Assembly (NCBI RefSeq): GCF_934295145.1
Contig: NZ_CAKRAS010000002.1
Coordinates: forward strand, 1-64,000
Source: an uncultured Eubacterium sp.
GTDB lineage: Bacteria; Bacillota; Clostridia; Lachnospirales; Lachnospiraceae
Direction of reading: 5' to 3'
Length of the DNA: 64,000 nt
How positions within the stretch are numbered: position 1 is the stretch's first letter; every line of letters begins with the position of its first letter. Of the stretch, positions 52,274 to 60,940 are shown in pieces. The translations under genes were made by a program, and so were the position numbers. The notes under the pieces are model-generated. The model was not told where the DNA came from, made no database searches, and saw only the letters and a list, made by a program, of their open reading frames with translations.

Positions 52274-53629
52274 ATGATTTTACATACTAATACACTCAAA
52301 AATAAGCTCATCTCCGGTACACTGCTTCTGACGCTGACCGGAATTATAAGCAGGATCATCGGTTTTTATTATAAGATATTCCTTTCCCGCTCCATCGGTG
52401 CAGAAGGTCTCGGAATTTATCAGCTGATTTTTCCGGTATTTGCCCTGATCATCTCGATTTCTGCCGCCGGGATTCAGACTGTCCTTTCCCGTTATTGCGC
52501 ACAATGCGAAACCGACCGTGAGGCCCGTACTTATCTGCTGGTTGGTCTGACTGGTTCCCTGTCTCTCTCTGGCTGCTGTATCCTGATCATTCAAACATAT
52601 GCGCTACCGATCGGTCTGACCCTTTTGGAGGATGTCAGAACCGTCACTTTACTGCGCCTTATGACCTGGTCTCTGCCCTTTGCCTGTATCCATGCCTGCA
52701 TCAACGGCTATTATTACGGAAAAAAGAAGGCTGCCATTCCGGCAATCTCCCAGATTCTGGAGCAGATTGTCCGGGTTACAGGCGTATGGATTTTCCTAGA
52801 TATTCTGGCAAAGCAGGGGCTTACACCTACACCAAAAGTTGCGGTCTGTGGTATTTTGTTCGGGGAACTGGCAGGCGCACTGTACTCTCTGGCAGCCCTT
52901 TTCTTTTCTCAACCCACAAAAAAGACGGTACAGAAATTCTCTGCACCGCCTGCCTCTGTACGGATTTCAAAAATCGCCGTTAATCTGTGCTCCATGGCAG
53001 TTCCGCTTACTTGCAACCGGATTCTGTTAAGCATCTGTCAAAGTACGGAAGCAATTCTGATTCCGATGAAATTACGGGATTTTGGTTACAGAAACAGTGA
53101 CGCCTTAAGTGTTTATGGTATTTTGACCGGCATGGTTTTTTCCACCATTATGTTTCCCTGTGTGCTGAGCAATTCCCTCTCCGTTATGTTGCTGCCCGCG
53201 ATTTCTGAGGCCAACAGCCGCCATCGGCAGGATCTGGTAAAAAAAGCAGTCCGAAAGACTACGCAGCTTTGCGTCATCCTCGGACTGTTATGTACGCTTG
53301 GTTTTCTGTTGTGCGGAAACTGGATCGGCATCCACTTGTTTCACAATGCTCTGGCCAGCATTTATATACGGACGTTAAGCTGGATCTGTCCGTTTCTGTT
53401 TCTTGCCAGTACGCTGTGCAGCATCTTACATGGACTAGGAAAAGCTACCATTACCATGTTGATCAATCTGCTTGGTGCCATTCTCCGTATTGGTTTTATT
53501 TTTGTTGGTATTCCACGGGTTGGGCTGTCTGCCTACCTGTGGGGAATGCTTGCCAGTCAGATTCTGATCTCCGTTCTCGCACTTATCAGTCTCCGAAGGT
53601 TTCACCCAGGCGCTCCATCGCCTCAATGA
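52274..53629 (+). CDS. SpoVB-like polysaccharide flippase (MVF/MATE superfamily)
   Basis: Membrane protein of 451 residues with about twelve to fourteen helices. LSRSIGAEGLGIYQLIFPVFAL near residues 38-60 matches stage V sporulation protein B and related lipid-linked oligosaccharide flippases. Such proteins move peptidoglycan or spore-cortex precursors across the membrane. The ATG lacks a strong Shine-Dalgarno, so the start is less certain than elsewhere. The last 44 nt overlap, tail to tail, the 3' end of the PatB-like gene. Confidence 0.85.
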   Translation: MILHTNTLKNKLISGTLLLTLTGIISRIIGFYYKIFLSRSIGAEGLGIYQLIFPVFALIISISAAGIQTVLSRYCAQCETDREARTYLLVGLTGSLSLSGCCILIIQTYALPIGLTLLEDVRTVTLLRLMTWSLPFACIHACINGYYYGKKKAAIPAISQILEQIVRVTGVWIFLDILAKQGLTPTPKVAVCGILFGELAGALYSLAALFFSQPTKKTVQKFSAPPASVRISKIAVNLCSMAVPLTCNRILLSICQSTEAILIPMKLRDFGYRNSDALSVYGILTGMVFSTIMFPCVLSNSLSVMLLPAISEANSRHRQDLVKKAVRKTTQLCVILGLLCTLGFLLCGNWIGIHLFHNALASIYIRTLSWICPFLFLASTLCSILHGLGKATITMLINLLGAILRIGFIFVGIPRVGLSAYLWGMLASQILISVLALISLRRFHPGAPSPQ

Positions 53630-54755
53630 TCATATCGCGCGGGCTTGCGATATTAATACGCATAAATCCTGCGCCCTCCGGTCCAAACATAGAGCCTTCG
53701 TTAAACCAGATTTTTGCGTCTTTTAAAATTTTAGCATTTAATGCCTCCGGTGAAAGACCATACTCCCGGAAATCCATCCAGAGCAGGTAGGTTCCCTCCG
53801 GCTCGATCAGATGAACCTTTGGCAGATGATCTGCCAGATAATCACGAATATATTTGATATTGCCCTGCAGATATACCAGTAATTCATCCAGCCACTGAGC
53901 ACCGTTCTCGTAAGCTGCCTGACAAGATACCTGTCCGAACAGGTTTGCATCGGAATAAAATACTTTGTTCATCTCGGTCTGGAATGTTTTTCTTAATTCC
54001 GGATTTGGGATCATGATGTTTGAAAGCTGTAATTCTGCCAGGTTGAATGTTTTACTTGGTGCAGTGCAGATGACTGCGTTGTCTGCGTATTCGCTCAATG
54101 TACCAAAGCTGATGTGATGATATCCCTCATAAACAAAATCACAGTGAATCTCATCCACGATCATGATAACACCATGTTTTTTACAGATTTCAGCCGTTTT
54201 GCACAATTCTTCTTTTGTCCAAACGCGGGACACCGGATTGTGCGGACTGCAAAGCAGGAACAGTTTTACCTGCTCTTCTGTAATCTTGCGCTCCATATCT
54301 TCGTAATCCATACGGTATTTTCCATTTTCCAGAACCAGCGGATTATTGACTAATTTTCGTCCGTTTTCTTTTACCACATTTGTAAATGGGTGGTAAACCG
54401 GACGCTGGATCATGACACCGTCGCCCTCTTTTGTGTAGGCACGAACCGCTGCTGCCAGTGCAAATACCACACCCGGAGTTACGATCACCCAGTCATTTTC
54501 AATCTGCCAACCAAATCGTGTGGAAAACCAGTTTTTTAATGCGGCATAATAGCCCTCTCCCAGCATGGAATAGCCATAAATACCGCGGTCTGCCACTTCT
54601 TTTAAGCGTTCCTTTACTTCCGGAACAGTCTCAAAATCCATATCCGCCACCCAAAGCGGTAAGGTATTCGGATCCAGTTTTCGTTTTGTGATCATGTCCC
54701 ATTTGTAGCAGTCTGTTCCATAGCGGTTTACCATTCTGTCGAAATCGTATTTCAT
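53586..54755 (-). CDS. MalY/PatB-family PLP-dependent aminotransferase or C-S lyase
   Basis: Fold-type I PLP enzyme of 389 residues. WVADMDFETVPEV near the start, SPHNPVSRVW, and the lysine motif SKTFNLAEL are characteristic of the MalY/PatB group, which includes cystathionine beta-lyases and aminotransferases. GAGGAG lies 5 nt before the ATG. It follows efp and its terminator. The exact reaction cannot be told from motifs; C-S lyase (cystathionine or cysteine) is the more likely. Confidence 0.88.
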   Translation of the reverse strand: MKYDFDRMVNRYGTDCYKWDMITKRKLDPNTLPLWVADMDFETVPEVKERLKEVADRGIYGYSMLGEGYYAALKNWFSTRFGWQIENDWVIVTPGVVFALAAAVRAYTKEGDGVMIQRPVYHPFTNVVKENGRKLVNNPLVLENGKYRMDYEDMERKITEEQVKLFLLCSPHNPVSRVWTKEELCKTAEICKKHGVIMIVDEIHCDFVYEGYHHISFGTLSEYADNAVICTAPSKTFNLAELQLSNIMIPNPELRKTFQTEMNKVFYSDANLFGQVSCQAAYENGAQWLDELLVYLQGNIKYIRDYLADHLPKVHLIEPEGTYLLWMDFREYGLSPEALNAKILKDAKIWFNEGSMFGPEGAGFMRINIASPRDMIIEAMERLGETFGD

Positions 54756-54774
54756 ATTTTCTCCTCAAACTGAA

Positions 54775-54805
54775 AACGGAGCGGATATTCATCATCCACT
54801 CCGTT
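54775..54805 (-). terminator. Rho-independent terminator behind efp
   Basis: AACGGAGTGGAT pairs with ATCCGCTCCGTT (one wobble) around a short loop, followed on the minus strand by TTTCAGTTTG. It lies 17 nt after the efp stop and just before the PatB-like gene's ribosome site. Confidence 0.85.
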
Positions 54806-54821
54806 ACTTTCCAAAAATTCC

Positions 54822-55382
54822 TTATACTCGTGATAAGTACTCGCCTGTTCTTGTATCAATTTTGATAACATCGCCTTCGTTTACGAATAACGGAACATAT
54901 ACAGTAGCACCAGTCTCAACAGTAGCTGGTTTTGTAGCGCCTGTAGCTGTATCGCCTTTGAAACCTGGCTCTGTCTCTGTAATAACAAGTTCAACGAACA
55001 TTGGCGGCTCAACTGCGAAGATATCTCCGTTGTGTGCAAGCATTGTTACTGCCTCGTTCTCTTTTACGAATTTCAGAGCATCACCGATTGCATCTGTGCT
55101 CAGAGCAATCTGATCATATGTCTCTGTATCCATGAAGTAATATAAATCACCGTCATTGTACAGATACTGTTTCTCAGATCTGTCAACATGTGCTGTCTCT
55201 ACATCCTCTGTCGGACGGAAAGTTTTCTCTACAACACCACCGGTTTTAATATTTTTTAATCTTGTTCTGATAAAAGCTGCGCCTTTTCCAGGTTTAACGT
55301 GCTGGAAATCATCTACTCTGTATACGTTGCCTTCCAGCTCGATTGTAACACCTTTTCCGATTACCTTTCCTGCGTTTGCCAT
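54822..55382 (-). CDS. efp: Elongation factor P
   Basis: Relieves ribosome stalling at polyproline stretches. The 186-residue, three-domain beta protein has the tip loop HVKPGKGAAF with lysine K33, the position that is post-translationally modified in many bacteria, and the C-terminal YVPLFVNEGDVIKIDTRTGEYLSRV. AGGAGG precedes the ATG (in ATTTTTGAATG context). No modification enzyme gene (epmA/epmB, ymfI-like) is recognised here. Confidence 0.98.
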   Translation of the reverse strand: MANAGKVIGKGVTIELEGNVYRVDDFQHVKPGKGAAFIRTRLKNIKTGGVVEKTFRPTEDVETAHVDRSEKQYLYNDGDLYYFMDTETYDQIALSTDAIGDALKFVKENEAVTMLAHNGDIFAVEPPMFVELVITETEPGFKGDTATGATKPATVETGATVYVPLFVNEGDVIKIDTRTGEYLSRV

Positions 55383-55503
55383 TCAAAAATCCTCCTTGTA
55401 TGTTAAGACTCTCGGTCTTTTCTTCTATTACCACAATCAAATGGTAATTATTACTTCTCTCTATTCTATATGAAAAACCGCGATTTTTCAACCTTTTTAT
55501 GGA

Positions 55504-55941
55504 CTATTCCTCAATTTTATGAATCATATCGATTCTTGTCTGATGGCGTCCTCCCTGAAACTCGGCATTTAACCATGCGTCAACGATTGCTTTTGCAGTC
55601 TCGCTTCCAACGATTCTTGCACCGAATGCAATGATATTTGCATTGTTGTGTTCTTTGACAAGACGTGCTGTGACAGGCTCAGAACAAACTGCTGCGCGAA
55701 CGCCTTTTACTTTATTTGCTGCGATGGAGATACCAACGCCGGTTCCACAGATCAGCACACCGCCGTCCACTTCACCTGCTGCTACCATACGTCCGGCTTT
55801 CTCGCCGTACTCCGGATAATTACAGCTGTCATGTGTATCGGTTCCGATATTGATCACTTCGTGACCCTTCTCTTCCAGATATGCTTTGATCTCATTTTTC
55901 AACTCTACTGCTGCATGATCGTTTCCAATTACAAGTTTCAT
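55504..55941 (-). CDS. rpiB: Ribose-5-phosphate isomerase B
   Basis: Interconverts ribose 5-phosphate and ribulose 5-phosphate in the pentose phosphate pathway. The 145-residue RpiB/LacAB protein has NDHAAVELK near the start and the catalytic base C65 in LICGTGVGISIAANK. Related sugar isomerases (allose, galactose 6-phosphate) share the fold, but this motif combination is RpiB-typical. It stands alone between efp and the yqeG-like gene. Confidence 0.93.
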   Translation of the reverse strand: MKLVIGNDHAAVELKNEIKAYLEEKGHEVINIGTDTHDSCNYPEYGEKAGRMVAAGEVDGGVLICGTGVGISIAANKVKGVRAAVCSEPVTARLVKEHNNANIIAFGARIVGSETAKAIVDAWLNAEFQGGRHQTRIDMIHKIEE

Positions 55942-56098
55942 TATTCTTCCCTCCGTATTCCCCTGTTCTTCTTTTCAGGATCTGTGTATGATCCAAGAAA
56001 GTGTGCTATCACACACTTACGCGTTTAAAATTATCAATAGCACATCTTTCTTGCCCGCGCCGAGCATGCTTGCAAAGCAAGAATCTCTTCTCGTGCGA

Positions 56099-56167
56099 GT
56101 GCGCATCGTTTGCACGAAGTGCTTTTGTTTGATAGGAAATTCATCGTAATTTCCTATCAAATCAAAA
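56099..56167. repeat. Copy B of a short dispersed intergenic repeat, with terminator-like hairpin
   Basis: Shares AGTGC.GCATCGTTTGCACG and the following AAGTGCTtTTgTTTGATA with 14911-14970. Here the hairpin is full: GATAGGAAATT and AATTTCCTATC (56131-56158) pair over 11 bp. It lies 18 nt after the stop of the YqeG-like gene, in the position of its terminator. The rest of 55942-56184 shows another small hairpin (AAGTGTG...CACACTT near 55999-56018) and no gene. Confidence 0.7.
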
Positions 56168-56184
56168 ATGCCAGATATGTGGCA

Positions 56185-56706
56185 TCAATTCACAAAAATA
56201 CTTTTGTGTGTTTTTCTGTATCTGCGGTAACCGATCAGCACGATGGCCTCCAGTCTGCGCTTTAAGATAATCTGGATTTCCTCTTTCCAGTGAATCTTTT
56301 TTACCATAATCGATGGAATTCCAGTTCGATTGGCTCCGAAAACATCGGTAAACATCTGATCGCCGATAAAAATCGTATTCTTCTTATCGGTGTTCATCCG
56401 TTCCATTGCTTTTTCATAGTTTTTGGTGGACGGTTTGTGCGCATCGTAAATATACATTGACTGCACAGCGTCCGCAAACGGTTTTACTCTTGGTTCCTGA
56501 TTGTTGGAGATCAGGCAGGTCGCAAATCCTAGCTCATGCAGATGTGCAAACAATTTTTTTGCCTTCTCATTCGCCGGTGCGCCGTGTGTCACCAGGGTAT
56601 TATCAATATCAAAAATCAGTCCCCGGTATCCGTTCCGGTACAACCGGTCAAAATCAATTTCATATGTAGATGAAATATACAGATCCGGATAAAATTTTTG
56701 AAACAT
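56185..56706 (-). CDS. YqeG-family HAD IIIA phosphatase
   Basis: HAD-superfamily phosphatase of 173 residues. Motif I FDIDNTLV gives the nucleophile D33 and acid/base D35; SNNQEPRV is motif II, HKPSTKNYEKAM has the motif III lysine, and IGDQMFTDVFGA is motif IV. The family (YqeG/GEP4-like, phosphatidylglycerophosphate phosphatase relatives) is widespread in Firmicutes, where its substrate is not settled. It lies just downstream of nrdR. Confidence 0.9.
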   Translation of the reverse strand: MFQKFYPDLYISSTYEIDFDRLYRNGYRGLIFDIDNTLVTHGAPANEKAKKLFAHLHELGFATCLISNNQEPRVKPFADAVQSMYIYDAHKPSTKNYEKAMERMNTDKKNTIFIGDQMFTDVFGANRTGIPSIMVKKIHWKEEIQIILKRRLEAIVLIGYRRYRKTHKSIFVN

Positions 56707-56799
56707 AGGTTACCTCCGTTCAATTGGGAGATAAAATTTCTCCACTGATTTCACTTTATTACTCACGTCGGATAGAACAGTCACTCACATCCGAAAAAA

Positions 56800-57252
56800 C
56801 TATTTGTCCAGAACTTTCTTCAGTTCTTCCACAAAGGTATTCACATCTTTGAACTCTCTGTATACAGATGCGAATCTCACATAGGCTACTGCCTCCAAAT
56901 CTTTCAGCTTATCCATCACCAGTTCGCCGATCACGCTGCTTGGAATCTCTTTTTCCTCCATATTGAAGATTTCTGTTTCCACATCGTCGATGAGCTGATT
57001 GATCTGGTTGACAGATACCGGGCGTTTATGACAGGCTCTGAGCACACCGTCCTCGATTTTGGAACGGTTATACTGCTCTCTGGTATTGTCTTTTTTGATA
57101 ATGATCAGCGGAATCGTTTCCACTTTTTCATAAGTTGTAAAACGTTTTGAGCAGTCATCACAAAGTCTTCTGCGGCGGATGGAACAGTTGTCCTCCGCTG
57201 GTCTGGAATCAATGACACGTGTATTATCACTGCTACAGTAAGGGCATTTCAT
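56800..57252 (-). CDS. nrdR: Transcriptional repressor NrdR
   Basis: Zinc-finger/ATP-cone repressor of ribonucleotide reductase genes. The 150-residue protein begins MKCPYCSSDNTRVIDSRP, with zinc cysteines C3, C6, C31 and C34, followed by the ATP-cone (from about residue 49) that senses ATP/dATP. The frame opens further upstream, but GGAGGAG sits before the ATG at 57252. It follows the YlmC-like gene after 28 nt; no nrd gene or NrdR box was recognised in the window. Confidence 0.97.
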   Translation of the reverse strand: MKCPYCSSDNTRVIDSRPAEDNCSIRRRRLCDDCSKRFTTYEKVETIPLIIIKKDNTREQYNRSKIEDGVLRACHKRPVSVNQINQLIDDVETEIFNMEEKEIPSSVIGELVMDKLKDLEAVAYVRFASVYREFKDVNTFVEELKKVLDK

Positions 57253-57280
57253 CGGTCTTTCTCCTCCGTACCTATTTCTC

Positions 57281-57535
57281 TTATAGCTTGTGCAGACATT
57301 TTTCCGCACATATATCTACCAGTATTACATCCGGTCCGATCCGAACAATTTTTTTCCAGTCTATGACATATTCCGTGTCACATCCCACCAGATGAAACCA
57401 CTTCGGAGGTCCCTTTATGATCATTGCACATATCTGTCCGCTGCATTCATCAAACTTCAGATCACAGACATTTCCCAGACATCTGCAGTCAGAGGCATTG
57501 ATTACCTCTTTCCTTGAAAATTCACATAAACGCAT
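57281..57535 (-). CDS. YlmC/YmxH-family sporulation protein
   Basis: PRC-barrel-like protein of 84 residues: MRLCEFSRKEVINASDCRCLGNVCDL and VGCDTEYVIDWKKIVRIGPDVILVD match the YlmC/YmxH family, which is common in endospore formers and often expressed in sporulation. Function is unknown. It is encoded directly upstream of nrdR. The presence of this gene supports a spore-forming host. Confidence 0.9.
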   Translation of the reverse strand: MRLCEFSRKEVINASDCRCLGNVCDLKFDECSGQICAMIIKGPPKWFHLVGCDTEYVIDWKKIVRIGPDVILVDICAEKCLHKL

Positions 57536-57678
57536 GGTGCACTTCTCCCTTCCCTCTGTTCCTTTATTTTATTCAGATTTATAAAGGAAGTGCATCTTTC
57601 AAAATATGTATATGATAGCTGTAGCTTATCTTCTACATAGCCATACGTTCATGTATCGTTGTTATGATATTTTATTCC

Positions 57679-58779
57679 TTATACGTTGAAACGGAACAGG
57701 ATAACATCGCCGTCCTGAACCACATACTCTTTTCCTTCCAGTCCTACCAGACCTTTCTCACGGGCTGCTGCCAGTGAACCGCACTCAAGCAGGTCTTTGT
57801 AGTTTACTACCTCTGCACGGATAAATCCACGTTCGAAATCAGTATGGATCTTTCCTGCTGCCTGCGGTGCTTTTGTGCCTTTTTTGATGGTCCATGCACG
57901 GGTCTCATCCTCACCCGCGGTCAGGTAGCTTAACAGTCCAAGCAAGCTGTAACTTGCCTTGATCAGTTTCTCCAGACCGGACTGCTCCAGTCCAAGATCC
58001 TCTAAGAACATTGCTTTCTCATCATCGTCCAGCTCTGCGATCTCCTGCTCGATCTGTGCACAGATGACAAATACCTCAGAACCTTCCTCTGCTGCAAGTT
58101 TACGCACGTTTGCCACATGCGGATTGTTTGCTCCATCGTCTGCCAGATCATCCTCAGAAACGTTTGCTGCGTAAATAACAGGTTTTGCGGTCAGCAGATT
58201 GTAAGAAGCGAACCATTCCTGATCATCTTCATCGTCGCCAACTTCAAAAGTTTTTGCAAGCTTTCCGTCTTCCAGATGTGCTTTGATCTTCTCTAACAGT
58301 TCCAGCTCTTTTGCAAGTTTTTTGTCCATTCTTGCGCCTTTGGTTGTCTTTGCGATACGACGATCCAAAATCTCGATATCGGAGAAAATCAGTTCCAGAT
58401 TAATAGTTTCAATGTCTCTGGCCGGATCTACGCTTCCGTCTACATGAACAACGTTTGGATCCTCAAAACAACGTACTACGTGAACAATGGCATCTACTTC
58501 ACGGATATTTGCCAGGAACTGGTTTCCAAGTCCCTCACCTTTGCTGGCACCTTTTACAAGACCTGCGATATCTACGAACTCAATAACAGCCGGTGTCACT
58601 TTTTTGGAGTTGTACATATCTCCAAGTAATTTCAAACGCTCATCCGGTACTGCAACAACACCGACGTTCGGGTCGATGGTACAGAACGGATAGTTGGCTG
58701 ACTCAGCGCCGGCTTTTGTCAGTGAATTGAACAGGGTACTTTTTCCGACATTCGGAAGTCCCACGATTCCTAATTTCAT
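57679..58779 (-). CDS. ychF: Redox-regulated ATPase/GTPase YchF (OLA1 family)
   Basis: Ribosome-associated P-loop NTPase of 366 residues. G1 is GLPNVGKST at 6-14, the NxxE-type G4 places it with the ATP-preferring OLA1/YchF group, and the C-terminal TGS domain ends QDGDVILFRFNV. The helical domain lies between. Length and sequence are highly typical. It has no close partner here; a terminator separates it from the thioredoxin reductase-like gene upstream. Confidence 0.97.
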   Translation of the reverse strand: MKLGIVGLPNVGKSTLFNSLTKAGAESANYPFCTIDPNVGVVAVPDERLKLLGDMYNSKKVTPAVIEFVDIAGLVKGASKGEGLGNQFLANIREVDAIVHVVRCFEDPNVVHVDGSVDPARDIETINLELIFSDIEILDRRIAKTTKGARMDKKLAKELELLEKIKAHLEDGKLAKTFEVGDDEDDQEWFASYNLLTAKPVIYAANVSEDDLADDGANNPHVANVRKLAAEEGSEVFVICAQIEQEIAELDDDEKAMFLEDLGLEQSGLEKLIKASYSLLGLLSYLTAGEDETRAWTIKKGTKAPQAAGKIHTDFERGFIRAEVVNYKDLLECGSLAAAREKGLVGLEGKEYVVQDGDVILFRFNV

Positions 58780-58916
58780 ATCTTCTATCTCTCCTTTAAA
58801 CTTCCCTTATGTAAGAGGGTTTTACTTTCTTTTTATCGTGCCGGGTACCACGAAAAATGCTATAAATCACACACACTTCTCCGGATACTCAAACCTTGAT
58901 CTGCCTTATAATAAAA

Positions 58917-58951
58917 AGGCTGTAAAAACTCAAAAGAGTCTATCACAGCCT
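58917..58951 (-). terminator. Rho-independent terminator behind the thioredoxin reductase-like gene
   Basis: AGGCTGT and ACAGCCT close an imperfect stem (58917-58951, inner GACTC/GAGT pairs), followed on the minus strand by TTTTTATTAT. It lies about 110 nt after the flavoprotein stop and 135 nt before ychF. I see no gene in the remainder of 58780-59063. Confidence 0.85.
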
Positions 58952-59063
58952 AGTATTATAACACACCTTATTAACTTTTTAAATACATAATCGCAAGTTT
59001 TATCCCTTTTCCCATAGGCCATAGCCTTTTGGTAAAACGACACTAAGTAAATCGCGCATTCTA

Positions 59064-59918
59064 CTATACTGTTTCTGCCAGATAACTGATGCAACTGTGT
59101 GCTGCCACATTTCCCTCACCGACTGCTTTCGTATACTGATACGGGCGGCCGGTACAGTCTCCTGCTGCAAAACATCCCGGCAGATTCGTTTTCTGGGCAC
59201 GATCTACTACGATGTGTCCATTCTCAATCTCAAGTCCCGGAATCAGTTTTGATGGTGCAATTGCATTGCGCAGACAGAAAACTCCATTCACTGCCAAAGT
59301 CTCGCCGCTTTTTAACGTAATTCCTGTCACCCGGTCAATGCCGTTTACTTCCACTGGGAAGTCTTTGGAAATCGTGACATTCTCTTTTTTTACCTGACTG
59401 TCTGAAAACAGTGGAAAATACGTTACTTTCGCGGCGAGATCTGCCAGGTATTCTACCTCATGCTCATATTTCGGATCATTACACAGCACTGCGATTTCCT
59501 TATCTTTGTAAAACATACCGTCACAGGTAGCACAATAGCTGACGCCTCTGCCAAGTAACTCGTCTTCACCCTTCAGTAGTTTTGCAGTCATCACGCCCAT
59601 AGCAAGAATCAGTGTTTTTGCCTCGTAGACTTCATTGTCTGCCAGCACCATATAATAATTACCTGCTGCCATTACATTTGTCACGGTTTTTTCTGTAATG
59701 GTCAGACCAGCAGACTGTATATGATCCTCAAAATGTGCAAACAGTTCCTGTCCGGTTATCTCCGGAAATCCCGGATAATTTGTGATTTTTTCTGCTTTCT
59801 GCACTTTATCACTTAATTTTTCAGAACCAAACCATACAAAATTTTTTTTATAAGTTTGCAGATTCAGTGCCGCAGATAACCCTGCCGGACCAGTTCCGAT
59901 AATCATACAATCATACAT
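59064..59918 (-). CDS. Thioredoxin reductase-like flavoprotein lacking the usual NADPH motifs
   Basis: FAD-dependent dithiol oxidoreductase of 284 residues. The FAD site GTGPAGLSAAL starts at residue 8, the redox pair is C129-x2-C132 (CATCDG), and the C-terminal GCFAAGDCTG FAD motif is present. The pyridine nucleotide domain is unusual: where NADPH enzymes have GxGxxA the sequence reads AVLCNDPKYEHEVEYLADLA, and no HRRxxxR motif follows. This matches the ferredoxin-type or other pyridine nucleotide-independent thioredoxin reductases known from Clostridia. GGAGG lies 11 nt before the ATG. No thioredoxin gene is adjacent. Confidence 0.85.
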   Translation of the reverse strand: MYDCMIIGTGPAGLSAALNLQTYKKNFVWFGSEKLSDKVQKAEKITNYPGFPEITGQELFAHFEDHIQSAGLTITEKTVTNVMAAGNYYMVLADNEVYEAKTLILAMGVMTAKLLKGEDELLGRGVSYCATCDGMFYKDKEIAVLCNDPKYEHEVEYLADLAAKVTYFPLFSDSQVKKENVTISKDFPVEVNGIDRVTGITLKSGETLAVNGVFCLRNAIAPSKLIPGLEIENGHIVVDRAQKTNLPGCFAAGDCTGRPYQYTKAVGEGNVAAHSCISYLAETV

Positions 59919-60009
59919 ATTTCCTGCACCTCCGTGACTCTTTTTATACACCTGGAATCGTAATGAAGATTCCGAGTACACATTTTTATCATTTCCTTTA
60001 TTTTATTGT

Positions 60010-60888
60010 TTATCCATTGTGGATTACACGTTCTTCCAGTTGTATCATAACTACCTCACATGGATTACCAAACCTTGGTATATCGGCCGTATTGGAAACT
60101 CCTGCGCTGACGATCATATTGTCATACTGACCATAAGCATAGCGTGGGAATAATCCCTGCCCCGGTGCGAAAACTGGAATACCTCGTTTTCTTCCGCCTC
60201 TGCTGAACAGACGCCACTGTCCGCCATGGGCGTGACCTGCCACGATCAATGCAAATGTATTCTGGTTCGTGTCTTTGATATATTTCGGATAATAATCCGG
60301 ATGGTGACAGATTAGAATCTTCACTCCGTCTTTCTGCGAAAATTGCGCCAGCCATTCCAGATCATATCGGGTGGACATTCCGCCGATCCGCAGCTTCTGT
60401 CCTTTTACCGTCAGTTCGCAATCTTGATTATCCAGAAAAATTACCCCATGATCCTGAAAAAACTGCAAATCTTCTTCCGTATGATACCATTCATGATTCC
60501 CGACACCAAGCACCACCGGAGCCATTTTTAGCGCTTCTTCCAGAAAACGGTAGCCATTTGCCTTATCCCAGCGTTTTGTTTGTTCTCCGGAAGATGCAGA
60601 ACCATCAACTTTCCGCACAATATTAAAAAACCAGGTGCGTGTGCGCGGAATCCCCTGCCATTCATCCATCTGTTCTACCGTCCATGGACTGACTGCCGGA
60701 TCATGGCGCTCCATCAGGTCTCCCGCTACCAGAATCAGATCTGGTTGCTGTTGGCGTAAGATAGAAAGTGCTGTATCCGGACAGCGGTCGTGGACATCGG
60801 AAATCAGGGCGATGCGTATGCTGCCAGAAATTTGAGCAGAGATATTATACATTTTTGTAATTGTTTTGCTTTGTTTGTTACTTTTCAT
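60010..60888 (-). CDS. Calcineurin-like metallophosphoesterase (YkuE-type)
   Basis: Binuclear metal phosphoesterase of 292 residues. Motifs run in order: ISDVHD, VAGDLMERHD, GVGNHEWYH, ICHHPDYY and VAGHAHGGQWRLF, the full set of the superfamily. The family includes membrane-linked UDP-diacylglucosamine pyrophosphatase-like and YkuE proteins; the substrate is not known. The first in-frame codon is a TTG at 60891, and the ATG at 60888 is preferred, though its Shine-Dalgarno is weak. It starts about 90 nt upstream of the flavoprotein gene. Confidence 0.87.
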   Translation of the reverse strand: MKSNKQSKTITKMYNISAQISGSIRIALISDVHDRCPDTALSILRQQQPDLILVAGDLMERHDPAVSPWTVEQMDEWQGIPRTRTWFFNIVRKVDGSASSGEQTKRWDKANGYRFLEEALKMAPVVLGVGNHEWYHTEEDLQFFQDHGVIFLDNQDCELTVKGQKLRIGGMSTRYDLEWLAQFSQKDGVKILICHHPDYYPKYIKDTNQNTFALIVAGHAHGGQWRLFSRGGRKRGIPVFAPGQGLFPRYAYGQYDNMIVSAGVSNTADIPRFGNPCEVVMIQLEERVIHNG

Positions 60889-60940
60889 CAATTCAAAAAC
60901 CTGCCACTTGATTAAATATAAGAAATTTTAACCTTACAAA

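Noticed and set aside
55942..56098. Small gene between rpiB and the yqeG-like gene
   Set aside because: No open frame with a ribosome site is seen; the stretch is made up of small hairpins and repeat sequence.
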